A stretch of DNA of 64,000 bases from Cerrena zonata (GCA_038087015.1 JASBNA010000002.1:1798001-1862000), one strand, 5' to 3'. Positions 34,172 to 46,016 are shown, numbered from the stretch's first letter. Notes: a model not told the origin generated them from the letters alone. Numbers and translations are program-made.

Positions 34172-35495
34172 ATGAACTTCTCAGACGAACCTGAACGCAT
34201 TTTATCGCCTCCTCCAAGGTAGCATTTTACAGCCCCAGTGCATTGCTAAAGCATAGGATACTCACTGTTATTAGGTACAATCCGATGCCCACCGAGGGCT
34301 CTATGACAATAGGCCCTAATAACACAAGATCTGGATATGCGGTGTCTCCTACTTCCATGGTTCGAACTCTTCAAAAGCCGTCGAGACAACGAATGATAAT
34401 TATGACTTGGCAGAACCACAGCGAAACTCCTGATAACTACCGGGACTCGTCTATATATAGCGACAGAGACTCTGGGTTCAATACTCGTGTCAGTACACCC
34501 CGGACTAGCACCAGTATTGATTCACCATCTGTCGTCTCGCAGCCAAACGGAGGTCATGCACCTGGGAGTGCCTTTGGAGTCCCACCTCCACGTCCAAGTC
34601 ACTCACCAACTAGCCCTGTGACACGACTAGCCCCTCCGCCCGTGACCCAACCACGCAGATCCTCTACAGCAACTTCTATATCCACATATAGTGTTCAGGG
34701 GAATGTCACATACCAATTCGAACCTACTGGAATGAATTCAATGGCTTTGGTTCCCGCAACACCCAACGCACCGCGATACGAGGCATACCGCGTTGAATTA
34801 TTTCTAAATTGCTTCAATCCTACCTCACATATCTCAAAAGTATATCGAAGGGGAACAAATAATTTTGAGCCCGTTGCAGAATTCGAGTGAGTATCGTGAT
34901 TATATGCGGGTCATTTATACGTTGACTTAGGACTGTCCTTGGTTCATTGACAGGATGGGTATCTCTGCCGAGCCTGCTCGTATCCAATTCCGGGGTCACG
35001 ACTCTTGCGAAATGACTAAAATGTTCTATGCCTACCGCAATGTCCAGAGCAGGAATCCGGTAAGCTTAAGGCTATTCACTATACAAAACGTCCTCGAATT
35101 TATCATCGCATTGGCCTCCAGGCGAGATGGTGTTGGAGGCGTGAACATATTTCATTTGACTGGGAGATCACGACGGAGTCAACACCTGGGAGGGAGATGT
35201 ACAAGGCACGTACAAGACATTTGTACATTATCACACTCATTCAAAATTTCCCTTCCAGTGCTTTAGGCGTGGTGACCGAGCAGCAGAGACGCGTCTTGCC
35301 ACTCTCGTATTTACGGGCTCTGGCAACGGCATCTTGTCTCCTCCCACAACCCTATGGGTATCCACTACTGGTCACGAGATATTCGATGATATAGTTGTGT
35401 CTGCCCTACTTGCAGAGCGCAAACGGTTAAGCCCAAGAGAAGGCAAGCGGAACGAAGCATTATTCAATCATAAAGATCATAGGGATCATTCGTGA
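34172..35495 (+). CDS. DUF6593-like protein, paralogue B
   Basis: Five exons (34172-34218, 34275-34886, 34954-35059, 35122-35205, 35259-35495) give 361 residues in frame. A longer disordered N-terminus (about 165 residues, S/T/P-rich) precedes TYQFEPTGMNSMALVPATP, YRVELFLNCFNPTSHISKVY, AEFEMGISAEPARIQF, WRREHISFDWEI and IFDDIVVSALLAERKR. These align block by block with paralogue A, and the splice phases (2, 2, 0, 0) are identical. Intron 4 (35206-35258) uses a GC donor (AAG|GCACGT). The in-register GTACAA two bases downstream would give a stop after splicing. The function is unknown. The pair most likely arose by tandem duplication followed by divergence. Confidence 0.7.
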
Positions 35496-35721
35496 TTGAC
35501 TAGGAGGTTACCAGTACTGTATTCTTATTTACTTATCGCTGCAGATGTATTTGATAGATTGGACCCCGGATAGACACTGTACACTATTGTGACAAACATA
35601 GAGCCCAAAATAAGAAAGGAAAACTGATATAGTGGTAGGTCAAGCCATCAAAGCAATATGTTTCAATTCGCTGTGAATGGTATATCAGTATGATTTGAGG
35701 AGCCTGAACATAAGTATCAAC

Positions 35722-37106
35722 TTACTTTTGCACTTGTATACCGACTTTCATGGGTTCGTAAAATGATTCCTCATCATCGACAGCCCCCATATTCGTTGTG
35801 ACTGCGTTCAAAGCTTTGGCACGGCTTTGCAGAGCCGGAATAGGAACGAGATCGAAGTCGGAAGAAAGATGCCAGAAGAAGGTCGAAGAAATACGAATCA
35901 ACGGACGGTCAGCGAAATCACGCTTACGACGTTCCATAGCCTATATAAAGTTTTCAATTATAGAGTATTTCATTAGCGTACAGAAAAATTTGACCAACCT
36001 CCAGTGTGGCATCGTTTACCACTACCTCGTGGAACCCAGCTTTAACAAGACCGCCAGTAAGATGTTCGAGTTGCTTTCCGGCTTGAACAAGTAGGTATCG
36101 GCCAGTTGGTGGGAACTTCACGGGGATACGCTTTCCAGTGTTCCTTGCCCAAATGTTCAAACCTGGGTAGCGAGAACGACCATGGATCGTGAGGAAGTTG
36201 AGATCCGTATGGAAACCTGCCAGGATTGTATCCTTCTCGGAATATTTAACGAGATCGGATGCGGTAGGTGCCAAAAGATGTGGTCTGATGTAGTAAAAGT
36301 TAGGGAAAGCGGTCTACAAAATGTCAAAACGTAGGCATACCCATAACGGCCAGCTTCAGTAAAGTGATCACGCGAGAGTCCCAACCCAACAGCAGCCATT
36401 TCGGCTACATTCTCGACGCTAGAATTAAATGAGAAACTGACGGTTATAGAGTGTGTGGTACAGAACCTACGCATTCTTCATAGACTTGCCCCATTTCTCC
36501 ATAATGGGTGTCCAGCGATCCTTAAGCTCGGGTGCCTGAGGAACCACATTTGGAGCATTGAGCGCAGGGAAACTGGTATCATATGGTGGCTTTTCGCTCA
36601 TTTTCCAGAAGAATCTGCATTTGGGATCAGGTTGATGAGCAGAAATGTCAAGGGGACGTTCTGCAGGGTCAAGCTTTGCAATGACTTTCAAGCAAGGCTC
36701 GTCGGCGGCACATTTAGGCTTCTCTGTGTTCTCGAGCGTAACTCCGACCTAGTGTCTGTCAATACAGCTGAAGGAAGGCTCAAGTGGCGTACCATACCTG
36801 ATAGCCGAGTTCGGGTCTCTCATCTTGCTTGAGTGCAACTTCTGGTTGAGCGAAATAGTCTTCGATCAGGTCCAGGAACACAGAATTATCGTCTTCTGAG
36901 ACACGAGAATCATGAACTAGAAGAGCTCCATATTGGATGAGAGCTTCTGCAGCCTGATATTATCATCTGTCGATTTAGACTCAACTCAAAATAAAATGTG
37001 AGGGCTATCACTGTACCTTCTTACACTCTTCGAGCACTGCAAGTGAGTCCGAAGGCTGAGAGAGCAATATATCCAAATCAATAACGGGGAGGGTCGTATC
37101 AGACAT
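35722..37106 (-). CDS. 2-oxoglutarate/Fe(II)-dependent dioxygenase (isopenicillin-N-synthase-like fold)
   Basis: Six exons (37017-37106, 36798-36953, 36471-36748, 36341-36418, 35999-36284, 35722-35940) give 368 residues in frame. The N-terminal DIOX_N region starts LPVIDLDILLSQPSD and contains GALLVHDSRV. The jelly-roll core has the iron ligands HxD in LAGFHTDLNFLTIHG, a second His in LVKAGFHEVVVND and an Arg candidate in RPLIRISS for 2-oxoglutarate. Residues 105-175 (DISAHQPDPKCRFFWKM) resemble the usual substrate-lid region. Such enzymes hydroxylate or oxidise small molecules. The substrate is unknown, and there are no biosynthetic neighbours to guide it. It is divergently transcribed from UBC12 across 344 bp. 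Confidence 0.7.
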
Positions 37107-37450
37107 GTCCGACGTCCTATGCAAAAACAAAAAAGGGTGTGGTTAGTGGGGGAGGTTGGGAAGGTGGTGGGTTGGGAAATGTCGAGATATGGATTGGCCG
37201 GGGCTTGGATAGGAGCATATGCATTTCCTTGGAACGTAATGAGATAGCATGTGGTCAGAGGCGATCTCTATTCAGATCCTCTCGATCAACATCACATCTA
37301 GGCGCGCTGTGCACGTGAGCCCTAATTTGTGGGCGTCAAGATGCCGTGCCTCATTACTTTCTGCCTTGCCTCACCAAGACTCGGGCTTCACCTTAACCAT
37401 CAACCACAACCCACATATACCACTCGGACTTTCACTCAACCTCAGCCACA
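37107..37450. promoter_or_regulatory. Divergent promoter between the dioxygenase gene and UBC12
   Basis: 344 bp between two divergent starts. It includes a G-rich stretch (37137-37205) and a CA/CT-rich stretch at about 37385-37450 immediately upstream of UBC12, as expected for a pyrimidine-rich leader. No gene supported. Confidence 0.45.
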
Positions 37451-38272
37451 ATGATCAAGGTACTCATAAATCCATCTCCGATGTTATCTGGTGCTTGACT
37501 GTGCTTTGACAGATCTGGAGTATGAAGAAGAGCGAGGATGCTGCTGCTAAGAGGAAACCCAAGACCAGTGCAGCTCAAATCCGAGTACAGAAAGGTGAAA
37601 CGCGTTTTCTGTGACAAACAATCAAAGCTTATATGCTCACAATATATCCCCGAACAGATCTTACTGAGCTCGAACTCCCGGAGACCATGAAGACCAACTT
37701 TCCCGATGCCAATGATCTCCTCAACTTCACCCTTACCATCACCCCCGATGAAGGTATGTGGAATTACTCTGTCCTAATACACCTATCAATAATTTTATCC
37801 GATGCTGTGTAGGCATGTACAAGGGTGGATCTTTCACCTTCTCGTTCGCCATCAACACCAACTACCCCCATGAGCCACCCAAGGTCAAGTGCATACCCAA
37901 GGTACACTTCTACCGTCCTAGTATCGATAGAAGGTTTGCTTACATACCCATAGATTTATCATCCAAACGTGGATCTGGACGGCAACGTTTGCTTGAACAT
38001 CCTCCGAGAAGACTGGAAGCCCGTGCTGAACCTGAACTCCGTCATGGTCGGCCTGCAATACCTCTTCCTCGAACCTAATGCGGATGATCCTCTGAATAAG
38101 GGTACGTCGTGTGACTCAATCCCACCCATTTTGGGACAGCTTACTGATACCCAATACAGAGGCTGCTGAGGAGTTGCGCCGTAATAGGGAGCAATTCATT
38201 TACAATGTCCGACAAGCAATGCGTGGTAATTCCGTCAAGGCTATCCAGTACGATAGAGTCTCTGCGCTATAA
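37451..38272 (+). CDS. UBC12: NEDD8/RUB1-conjugating enzyme E2 (UBC12)
   Basis: Six exons (37451-37459, 37513-37594, 37658-37753, 37813-37901, 37954-38101, 38160-38272) give 178 residues. The E2 fold is clear: the HPN triad lies in [17 protein letters not shown], with the catalytic Cys at residue 105, followed by [19 protein letters not shown] and [16 protein letters not shown]. The N-terminal extension [15 protein letters not shown] is the Ubc12-specific tail that docks on the NEDD8-activating enzyme, which separates it from ubiquitin E2s. The first coding exon is only 9 nt (ATG ATC AAG). The enzyme transfers NEDD8 to cullins and so controls cullin-RING ligases. Confidence 0.9.
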
Positions 38273-38671
38273 TGACTTTTCCCACTCATCGCACGAACTA
38301 CCCTATTCATCCTCATCATCACGCTGCTCCCGTTCAATTCACTTCTGAGCTTGTCGGACGACATTACCCACGTCTAGACTGTAGAAGAATTGTTGTATTT
38401 CTCGTTGTTCTTTGTTTTGCATCTTCACATTTCCTTGGTACAATCGCAATGTATTCCTAATATCTCTATACCTGCACACTCCTCTCGGAGCACACACACC
38501 TAACCGCACGATCACAACGTTTTGTGAAGGAAGTATCGTAAGCGCCCATACATTCTTTGCTTCCTGCCACCTTCGGACCTGCTGTTTACGGAGTTCTCTG
38601 CTCCATCTAGTGCGGTAATTGCTCCTCAGAACTTTGCTTATATCTGAACACATCCCCCCTATTCATCCATT
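38273..38671. other. Intergenic: 3' flank of UBC12 and promoter of the NOP6-like gene
   Basis: 399 bp, tandem genes. The interval is pyrimidine-rich toward the downstream start. No gene or repeat supported. Confidence 0.4.
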
Positions 38672-39811
38672 ATGTCTTCGGACAAACTTACCAAGAAGCA
38701 AAAGAAAGCCCAAGCCTTCCGGGATCGCAAAGGCAAAGGCAAATCAAAAGCCTCCGCGGAAGATCTCCAAAATGACGTTCCTATCGCTGAAGACCAGGAT
38801 ATTGCTGAGATTGATGATCTGGAAACTCAAGAGACAAGTCAGCCAGTTGAAGAGAGAGTGGTTCCGTCCAAGGAGAGTAAGGAGAAAGTGGTGGGGAAGA
38901 AACGGAAGAGGGAGCAACAGGAGGAGCGGCCTGTTTCGAAAAAGGAGGGAGAGTCGAAGAAGTCGAAGAAACGGAAGGGGGGTGATGGTGAAGGAGTGGC
39001 TGTTGGGGTGTCTGAGGATGGGGAGGGAGCCTCAGAGGAGAAGTCGAAGAAGGGAAAGAAGGGGGAGGCAAGACAACAGAGGTTTATTCTTTTCGTTGGT
39101 AGGCTTCCAGCCCTTCATTCATAGCACTTAATCGCCATATCTTAATCGTTTATTGTCCTCAGGTAACCTGAAATATACCACTGGTCGAGAGGCTGTGCAA
39201 AAACATTTCGCTGCATGCAGTGCGTATACAATGCTCATATATTCCTTTCATGTGTTTAATTATCTCTTACTTCCTTAGCCCCTCCACCAAATGTACGACT
39301 CATGGCACCCAAACCCTCTGACAACTCAAGACCAACGGCTAAATCAAAAGGATTCGCTTTCCTAGAGTTCGATCACAAACTGGGATTGCAACAAGCTTTG
39401 AAACTCCATCATTCTGAACTAGAAGGGCGCAAGATTAACGTTGAGCTTACTGCCGGAGGAGGCGGAAAGAGTGAACACCGGATAGCAAAGGTGAAGGAAC
39501 GGAATAAGGAGCTTCACGAACAGAGGGTAAGTTTACATCTCACTTTATTCCCATTCCACTAATTTAAATGTTGTCCGAATTAGAAAAAGAAGGTTGCGAA
39601 AGTCAAGAACCCTAAAGATGGCCAACCAACGGCAGAGGATCTCGATCGTCCACAGCGGTATTCTGCGACTTCGGGTTTCGATCAAGCACCTTTGAAGAAA
39701 CGTACTTGGTCTGTTCCAGATGGGGATGAAGAACCTGTGAAGAAGAAACGGGGAGCGAAGAGGCCGGCGAAACCATTTGGAACTGGTGTCAATGCCATAC
39801 CTGTTGGTTGA
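38672..39811 (+). CDS. NOP6: NOP6-like nucleolar RNA-binding protein (RRM)
   Basis: Four exons (38672-39098, 39163-39219, 39279-39526, 39584-39811) give 319 residues in frame. The first 135 residues are alternating lysine-rich and acidic low complexity. A single RRM spans about residues 138-235: RNP2 is FILFVGNL across intron 1, RNP1 is SKGFAFLEF, and ALKLHHSELEGRKINVELT closes the fold. The C-terminal tail is again basic (KKKVAKVKNPK, KKKRGAKRPAKP). This layout matches yeast Nop6, a 90S pre-ribosome factor for small-subunit rRNA maturation. Other nucleolar single-RRM proteins are the alternative. Confidence 0.75.
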
Positions 39812-39960
39812 GCTGCCCGAGTACGATCCTGAATTGGATTTTGGATTAGAAACCATGTATCCAAAGAAGCTAAAAAGGGGTATTATGATACTACGTCCTG
39901 CGAGGCATATCCATACACTATAAGTCCATAAACATATGTCTATACGGGATCCTGCTTCCG

Positions 39961-41345
39961 TTACGAGACAAGGATAAAAACCAAGAACTGTGTAGTGTGC
40001 TCGTCAGGATAAGCGTTTCCATAATAATCTCGAGCGAGAAGTACGTACGAAGACAATCAAGACGCCGAATACTTTCAGCATGAGCCACCGGTTACTCGAA
40101 ATACTGGCGTAGTATTTCAGAAGTTCTCGTTGAGCCCCACTAACATTTGATGCAATGTCCACAGTATCGGCATCTATCCGTTGGACGGTTTCTCGCTGCT
40201 CGGCAACCATCTGCGCTAGCTGAGTGAAGATCTGACCAAGTTCCGAGATTGTGGTTTCTATCGATTCGATGGCTGTGGTACGTGATTGAATGTAGCTATC
40301 CTGGAGACGAGGAAAGTGGTGAGATTCATACTTGTCCAACATGGTAGAAATGGGAGTTACGACGTACTTGCTGTTCGACCATTTGCATCTGCATGAAAGC
40401 ATCGCCGTTTTGAGCGGCAGTACCTTCTTCTGCCGAACCGAGATCCAATGCTAGGATATCCCCGTTTGCTGGCGTGTGGGCACGGTTCTTGCCCTTGGGA
40501 TCGTAGAGAAGGCTTGAGCGTGAGCCGTCTCCCATAGGATCTTGTCGCTGATTGTTGCCAAAAAGAAGGGAATCTGGAAAGTCATGTTAGACACAGTAGT
40601 GGTTGTTTTTGGTCGTTCGAATTGGCATACTTGAAGGGGCTTGGCTGGCCGCTGTTGACGTTGAGTGCATGAACTGTTCTGTGCGGTCTTTCGACTCTTT
40701 CATATTCTAGAGTCCCATGTAAGCATACATGTAAGGTTGTAGAGTTTAGTAAACGCACTTGTGTCCGAATCTCAAGAACGTCCTTGAATGTCATGCTCGT
40801 ATCAGCCAGTTTGCTTTGAAGCAACATGACCACATTGTGGTTATGTTCGTCAAGCTGCTTGCTTTCGGCATTCTTAGAGCCCCCTGGCGTGCTTCGTTGT
40901 TTAACGTATGACTGTAACGAAGCTATCTGCTTATTGATGTTTGCAATGTCTTGCTTGATGATATAGGTCAATTCCTACAGAGGAAGTATCGTTCGGAATG
41001 TCGAAGGAATGACTGCAGAAGCAATATGAACATACGCTAATCTCAACTGGCCGATCGTCAAATAACGTCTTTCGTTTGGCGACTATACAGAATTAATTGA
41101 AATAGCAGGGTGAAAAGTAAAAGGAGCTCACGTTGACCAAGCTTATTCAACTTGAGATTAGTACTGCTAATATCCTTCCCAATAGCATTCGCCATCCTAG
41201 TAAACTCGGATTTACTCCCTTCAGCCCGGCCCTGAGTTTGCAACAGACGCTGTTTCTGTTCAGCACCACGGGAAGGTAGGGACGACCTGTTGCGGATGGA
41301 TTCCACGCAGGCACGGAACTCGTTTGTTCGATCCTGGACTGGCAT
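39961..41345 (-). CDS. SED5: SED5/syntaxin-5 t-SNARE of the cis-Golgi
   Basis: Seven exons (41132-41345, 41036-41082, 40759-40974, 40631-40706, 40368-40573, 40049-40300, 39961-39987) give 345 residues. The N-terminus MPVQDRTNEFRACVESI is the Sed5 signature peptide that binds Sly1. The three-helix Habc region follows (residues 40-170, IIKQDIANINKQIASLQ), then a linker and the SNARE helix with its central glutamine (IESIETTISELGQIFTQLAQ, MVAEQRETVQRID). The C-terminal anchor is recovered only by splicing a 27 nt last exon: LMLKVFGVLIVF joins FLVFILVS. It mediates ER-Golgi and intra-Golgi fusion. It converges with the NOP6-like gene (149 bp gap). Confidence 0.88.
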
Positions 41346-41937
41346 TTTTCTAGCGAGACCGAAAGCGAGGATAAAGTATAGTGTAGAGGAAGAGAAGGAG
41401 TGTGGGGAGGTAAAAGGTACAATAAAGAGTAGAGACAAGCCTGAACACCGCCGTCGACACTGACACCTCTGCCAACTCTATGCCCGCAGTCTGCCAACTT
41501 GGAGTCCCTGTCCAAATCCGGATGCTGCCCACGTGTCACTGCAATTGGGAGATCCAGGTAGCAGATCCGGCGCTTGGGCTTAAATGCATTTAGTCCCGCC
41601 CCAAAGGCTTATTGGGGTCTGGTACTACACCACCGACACTGCAACACCGACGTTCCCCTTCCAGGCTCCTCGAGGCTTTCCCCCACGAGGCTCGTTTATT
41701 TTTCTATCGTACTTCCTCACCTATAGAGTACCTTATTCTCTTCCTGCTACTGTGGATGACCTTTGCTCCGTCTTTGGCTCTCTTCGCTGCTCGTCTTCAC
41801 GTGAAACCTACGTCTATCGCGTCTCCTCCAGAAGCTTGCATACACGGACCTCACGGACCTCTACTTGTTTTCCCTTCCGTCAACCCTTTGTCGCTGCTAG
41901 ACCTTACACCCGTGTTGCACGCCCCAGTGGATTCAGG
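41346..41937. promoter_or_regulatory. Divergent promoter between SED5 and glycerol-3-phosphate dehydrogenase
   Basis: 592 bp. Next to SED5 the transcribed strand is rich in CT. Toward the dehydrogenase gene a long CT-rich leader is open in frame with its start (from about 41584), so an N-terminal extension cannot be excluded. I chose the ATG at 41938 because the upstream part lacks conserved features. Confidence 0.4.
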
Positions 41938-43456
41938 ATGCCTCATTCTCAAGTCGATCTCCTGAAGAAATCAAAAGTCTTGGTCTTTGGAGCAGGAAAC
42001 TTTGGTAGTTGTCTTGCAGATCACCTCGCAGATTCTCAACACGATGTTTTCGTGTGGTCACGAACAAAGGGGATTGTGGATCAGCTCAATGCAACTCATA
42101 GAAATCCTGAGTTCTTGAAAGACCATTTATTCCCAGAGAACCTCAAAGCAGTTGGTCCTGAATTCCCCTCTCCTGAGTTAGTACAGGAGGTGGATGTGCT
42201 TTTGTTTGCTATCCCAACAGAGGGCGTGAGGTTTGCATGATCCCCCAAGATTTATACCGCACAATATTATATTCACCGGCCACCCTAGGTCCATTTTGAC
42301 TGAATTGAAGCCATCCCTTAACGAGGATGATCTCCCGTTAATGATATTTGTAAACAAAGGTATCGAGATTGGCACGAAAGCCCTCACCCTCGATATAATA
42401 GTAGACAGTTGCGGGCCAAAAATCGCCAAGGCTGCAACATTTATTGTGAGTGAAATTATGCTACTCACTTGTCACTTGATTGTGAATTTGTGCAGTCGGG
42501 ACCATCGTTTGCGAAAGAAAGTGAGTGTGATTTTCCTTGGCGAGAATTTCAAAACTCATAATTACCGTCAGTCGTTCGTAGGCAACCAACATCAGTGTCC
42601 GTTTGTTCCCTGTCAGAGGAGGCTGCCTCGAGAGCGTCACAATTATTCCATCAGCCGTGGTTCCGATGGTATGCAACTTTTTGTATTTGCCTCATGACAT
42701 ATGCTCAATGATCACCGCTAGCTACACAGGCGACGATCCTATAGGCGTCGAACTCGCCGGAGCCATGAAGAACGTGTACGCCATTGCATCCGGTATGGCA
42801 GACGGCCTCGGGTTTGAGAATAACACGAGAGCGAGTAAGACGGTCTTTTACACATAGAGACGTTCTGACTGCTCACTAATGACGTCTTGTGATAGTGCTC
42901 ATTACGAGGGGACTTGCCGAGATGACACGAATAGGAACTGCATACGGCGCTTCCCCGCTTACGTTCCTTTCGTTGGCCGGGGTCGGGGATCTGTTCCTGA
43001 CATGCAGTTCATCGACGAGTCGTAACTACACAGTCGGGTACCGCCTGGGGAAAGGTGAAAAGCTAGACTATATTATCGAGACGCTGGGCAGTGTCGCGGA
43101 GGGAGTTACTACGGCTAAAGGTCTGAAGGAGCTCATCGATGAGTTGGAGGTGACGGCGCCATTAGCTACTGGGGTGAGAGTTTCCGCGAAGCTTCTTTCA
43201 TTTCATTATAACGACTCACATGACGAATGTCACCAGGTTTACGAAGTGTTGTATGAAGGTTGGTCTTAACCCGGCGGCAAATGCGGCTTTCGGTCTAACG
43301 TAGTTTTTGTCAGGTAAAAATGTTGCAAGCCGCGCGCAAGAGCTGCTGTCTTTGCCATCCATCCGCGAATTGGACTTGCCATCAGAGGTGGGGAAGCCGA
43401 CACAGCGACTAATGGCAAGGCTGGGATTGGACGAGAAGAGGCGGAGTGGAGAGTGA
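41938..43456 (+). CDS. GPD: NAD-dependent glycerol-3-phosphate dehydrogenase
   Basis: Eight exons (41938-42230, 42289-42445, 42496-42520, 42572-42668, 42722-42834, 42896-43173, 43237-43258, 43314-43456) give 375 residues in frame, including two tiny exons of 25 and 22 nt. The Rossmann motif is [17 protein letters not shown]. Further family blocks are [38 protein letters not shown] with the catalytic Lys, and [15 protein letters not shown]. The enzyme reduces dihydroxyacetone phosphate to glycerol-3-phosphate for glycerolipids, redox balance and osmotic glycerol. An in-frame upstream extension (SCFPFRQPFVAARP-like, R/S-rich) might encode a targeting peptide from an earlier start. This is open. 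Confidence 0.88.
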
Positions 43457-43867
43457 GGGTAGAGATGTTGGCTGGTGGCTGGTGGCTGTTGCAGAGTGTT
43501 TAGCATTGTGCACATGTGAAAGAGACGAAGAGACGAGCAGATGTTGCAAACACAGTTCTATTCTCCCGGAAGAGGACCGGCTGGAGGGATACATGTGATG
43601 AGGTGCGACCGACGAGACTTGCCTTATCGGGACTGATAATCAGCGTGTCTTACGGCCGATCGGGGAGGAGGGAAGAAGATCAGCTTAGTCAGCCGAATTT
43701 TGAAGATTCGCACGGCAGTTTTTGCGGCGGCGAGAGGCGGTCGGAGAACAGCGCACGCGTAAAGCCGCCATCCACCAGCTTTCTCTTCCACCTTGGTCTG
43801 ACTCCTCCATCTGCCCTTCCCTAAACTACCTATCCCCCTCCCGCAAAAATTCAAAGTCTCATCCACA
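43457..43867. other. Intergenic: 3' flank of GPD and promoter of the ankyrin-CCCH gene
   Basis: 411 bp between tandem genes. The last 100 bp are C/T-rich, typical of a leader. No gene supported. The overlapping minus frames have no domain features. Confidence 0.4.
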
Positions 43868-46016
43868 ATGGTCTCACCTCTCTGGAAGGCTTGTGCAGAC
43901 GGCAGCATCGACAGAGTCGCCGACATCCTCGCAGAGGACTCGGTAGACATCGAAATAAAAGGCCGGTATTCCCTGTATACCCCCTTTGCTTCGAGCCCTG
44001 CCACCACTCGCTGACACGTCTCTGCCGCCCACAGATCACACCGGAGTCACACCCCTCATCTCTGCCATCCAGGGCGGCCATGTAGAAATCGTCAGGGTTT
44101 TGCTTGACAAGGGTATGTCCCTCCCTTCGCTCTCACTCGTCCACTTCCCGATGGAGAGCTCAATCTAGTTTTCCCCAGGCGCTGACCCCCGCAATGGGTC
44201 CAGTCAGGGTCCCCCAGAACAGCACACCTCAGATCCAGCTATCATCGACTTGCTCAACTCTGCTAAAAATAAAACGTACCCCGTACCTCAAGTCTATCCC
44301 GGATACTCCAACGATCCTCAAGCTGAAGCTGCCAAAGCGTACTACCCACCACCCGGCGCCTACTATTATCCAGGAATGCCTCCTCCTATGATGCACCAGG
44401 GTCCAGTACCGTTCTATCCACCTCCAGTCATGGATCCATCTGGCAATGGGTTAGGGAATCTTCCGCCTCCAGATGTTGCTCGCCTGATTCCGTGTAGGTA
44501 TTACCCGGCTTGTCGCTACGGTGCTTCTTGCATGTTCGCCCACCCCGACCCAACACCTTCTCTCAATGGTCCAATGCCTCCTCCAGCCCAGTATCCGTCT
44601 CCTTATGATCAAGTTGGTCCAGCTCCCTTCCCTTCATATTATCCGCCGCCCCCGCCTCCATCTTACCCACCCTATGGTGTGCCTCCAATGAATCCTACTT
44701 CGCCAAATCATCATGCCCATGCTCGTCAAGGCTCTGAAGTCATTTCTCCAATTCAGCAATTCAGTCCCAATGGTGTACCACCGCCTGGTCCTTATGGTGT
44801 AGTCTCACCCGTGTCTCCTGTATATGCTCATCCTGGACCTGTACCAGTACCTCTTTCAATGCCTCCCCCACATCCTGGACACTTGCCGACTGGACCTCAG
44901 TCACCTCAGCATATGTATCAACAAACCTCTCCAACTGCGCCTGGAGGTATGCCTCCGCAGCCCTATGGCGTCCCGTATCACCCTCAGTCAGGTCCCATCC
45001 CCAACGGAAATATTGACGGCGTCATCTCGCCAAAGCCTGCTCCAGCACACCCAATGGATGGTTACAATCCAATCCATCGGGATCCCATGACACATCATCG
45101 ACGTGGCAGCGCTCGTAGACTCTCAGTCGGAGGACGAGGAAAACCACCGTGCCTATTCTTCCCGTCTGGACGTTGCAGAAATGGGTATGTTTCGAAAAAT
45201 TTTACTTTATCAAGATTTAATCAAGATTACTTACGATTTTTACTAGGGATGATTGCCGCTTCCCTCATGTCCTTCCCGAGGCTCCTTTCCCTCATCATCA
45301 AGGTCCGCCGTTTGGTGGACGAGGAGGACACCGTCCTAGGCCAAGCCAACACCATGTCAACGGTCTCGGTGGCATTGAGGACAAGCTTGCTACGATGAAC
45401 ATTCAAGAGGTCCGTTCGCACCGTCCCGACCCTGATTCTGGTCATCACTAAAATTTGTACGTAGGATGGACAGCAGGGAGTCAATGGCAACGCAACAGAA
45501 AATTCCAGTCGATCTCAATCGACAGATCCTGGAAATCGGCCCCGTACTTTCTCGGGGTTTAAGCCCAATCATTATGCTAACGGGCACCGCCCTGAGAGGA
45601 GAGTCGTTGCTCCGAGACCGCAAAGAGTTCCGAGCGCTGACGAGTTCCCCGTTCTGGGCGGAAACTCCACGCCCCCTCTGCGAAGTCCTGGCGCGAACGG
45701 CTCTTTGGTCAATGGTCACAACGGTCCTACTGCTGCTCAAATACTTCAAGCACCTCCTCCTGTCCGAAAGGAGACTCAGCCTGGCACTCCTAACAGTGAC
45801 AGTTCCCAACAACTGGCTAAGGTACTTATTCGCGCTATTTTTCAATTTTAAAGTTAATTTGACATTTCCGGTTTCGGTTCACAGGAAGAAAGGGTTGAGC
45901 CCAATGGTGCTTCGGTAACGCAGCAAGACCATGCTGCGAACAAACTTCCCGTATCGTTCGCCGCCGTTGCTGCTGCAGTCACTGACGTCCCTAAAGAGGT
46001 CTCTGTCACCGCCTAG
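43868..46016 (+). CDS. Ankyrin-repeat plus CCCH zinc-finger protein, proline-rich
   Basis: Six exons (43868-43961, 44035-44112, 44179-45184, 45247-45409, 45465-45821, 45885-46016) give 609 residues. Residues 1-70 form about two ankyrin repeats (PLWKACADGSIDRVADIL, HTGVTPLISAIQGGHVEIV). Two CCCH fingers follow, the first near residue 145 (CX5CX5CX3H) and the second near residue 385 (CX7CX5CX3H, completed across intron 3). Between them lies a Pro/Tyr/Gly-rich disordered stretch. The C-terminal region is N/S/P-rich with a VSFAAVAAAV segment. The layout suggests a cytoplasmic or nuclear mRNA-binding regulator, which is inference. Intron 1 fits only as a GC-AG intron (AAAG|GCCGGT...CACAG); a base error at this junction is the alternative. 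Confidence 0.75.
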
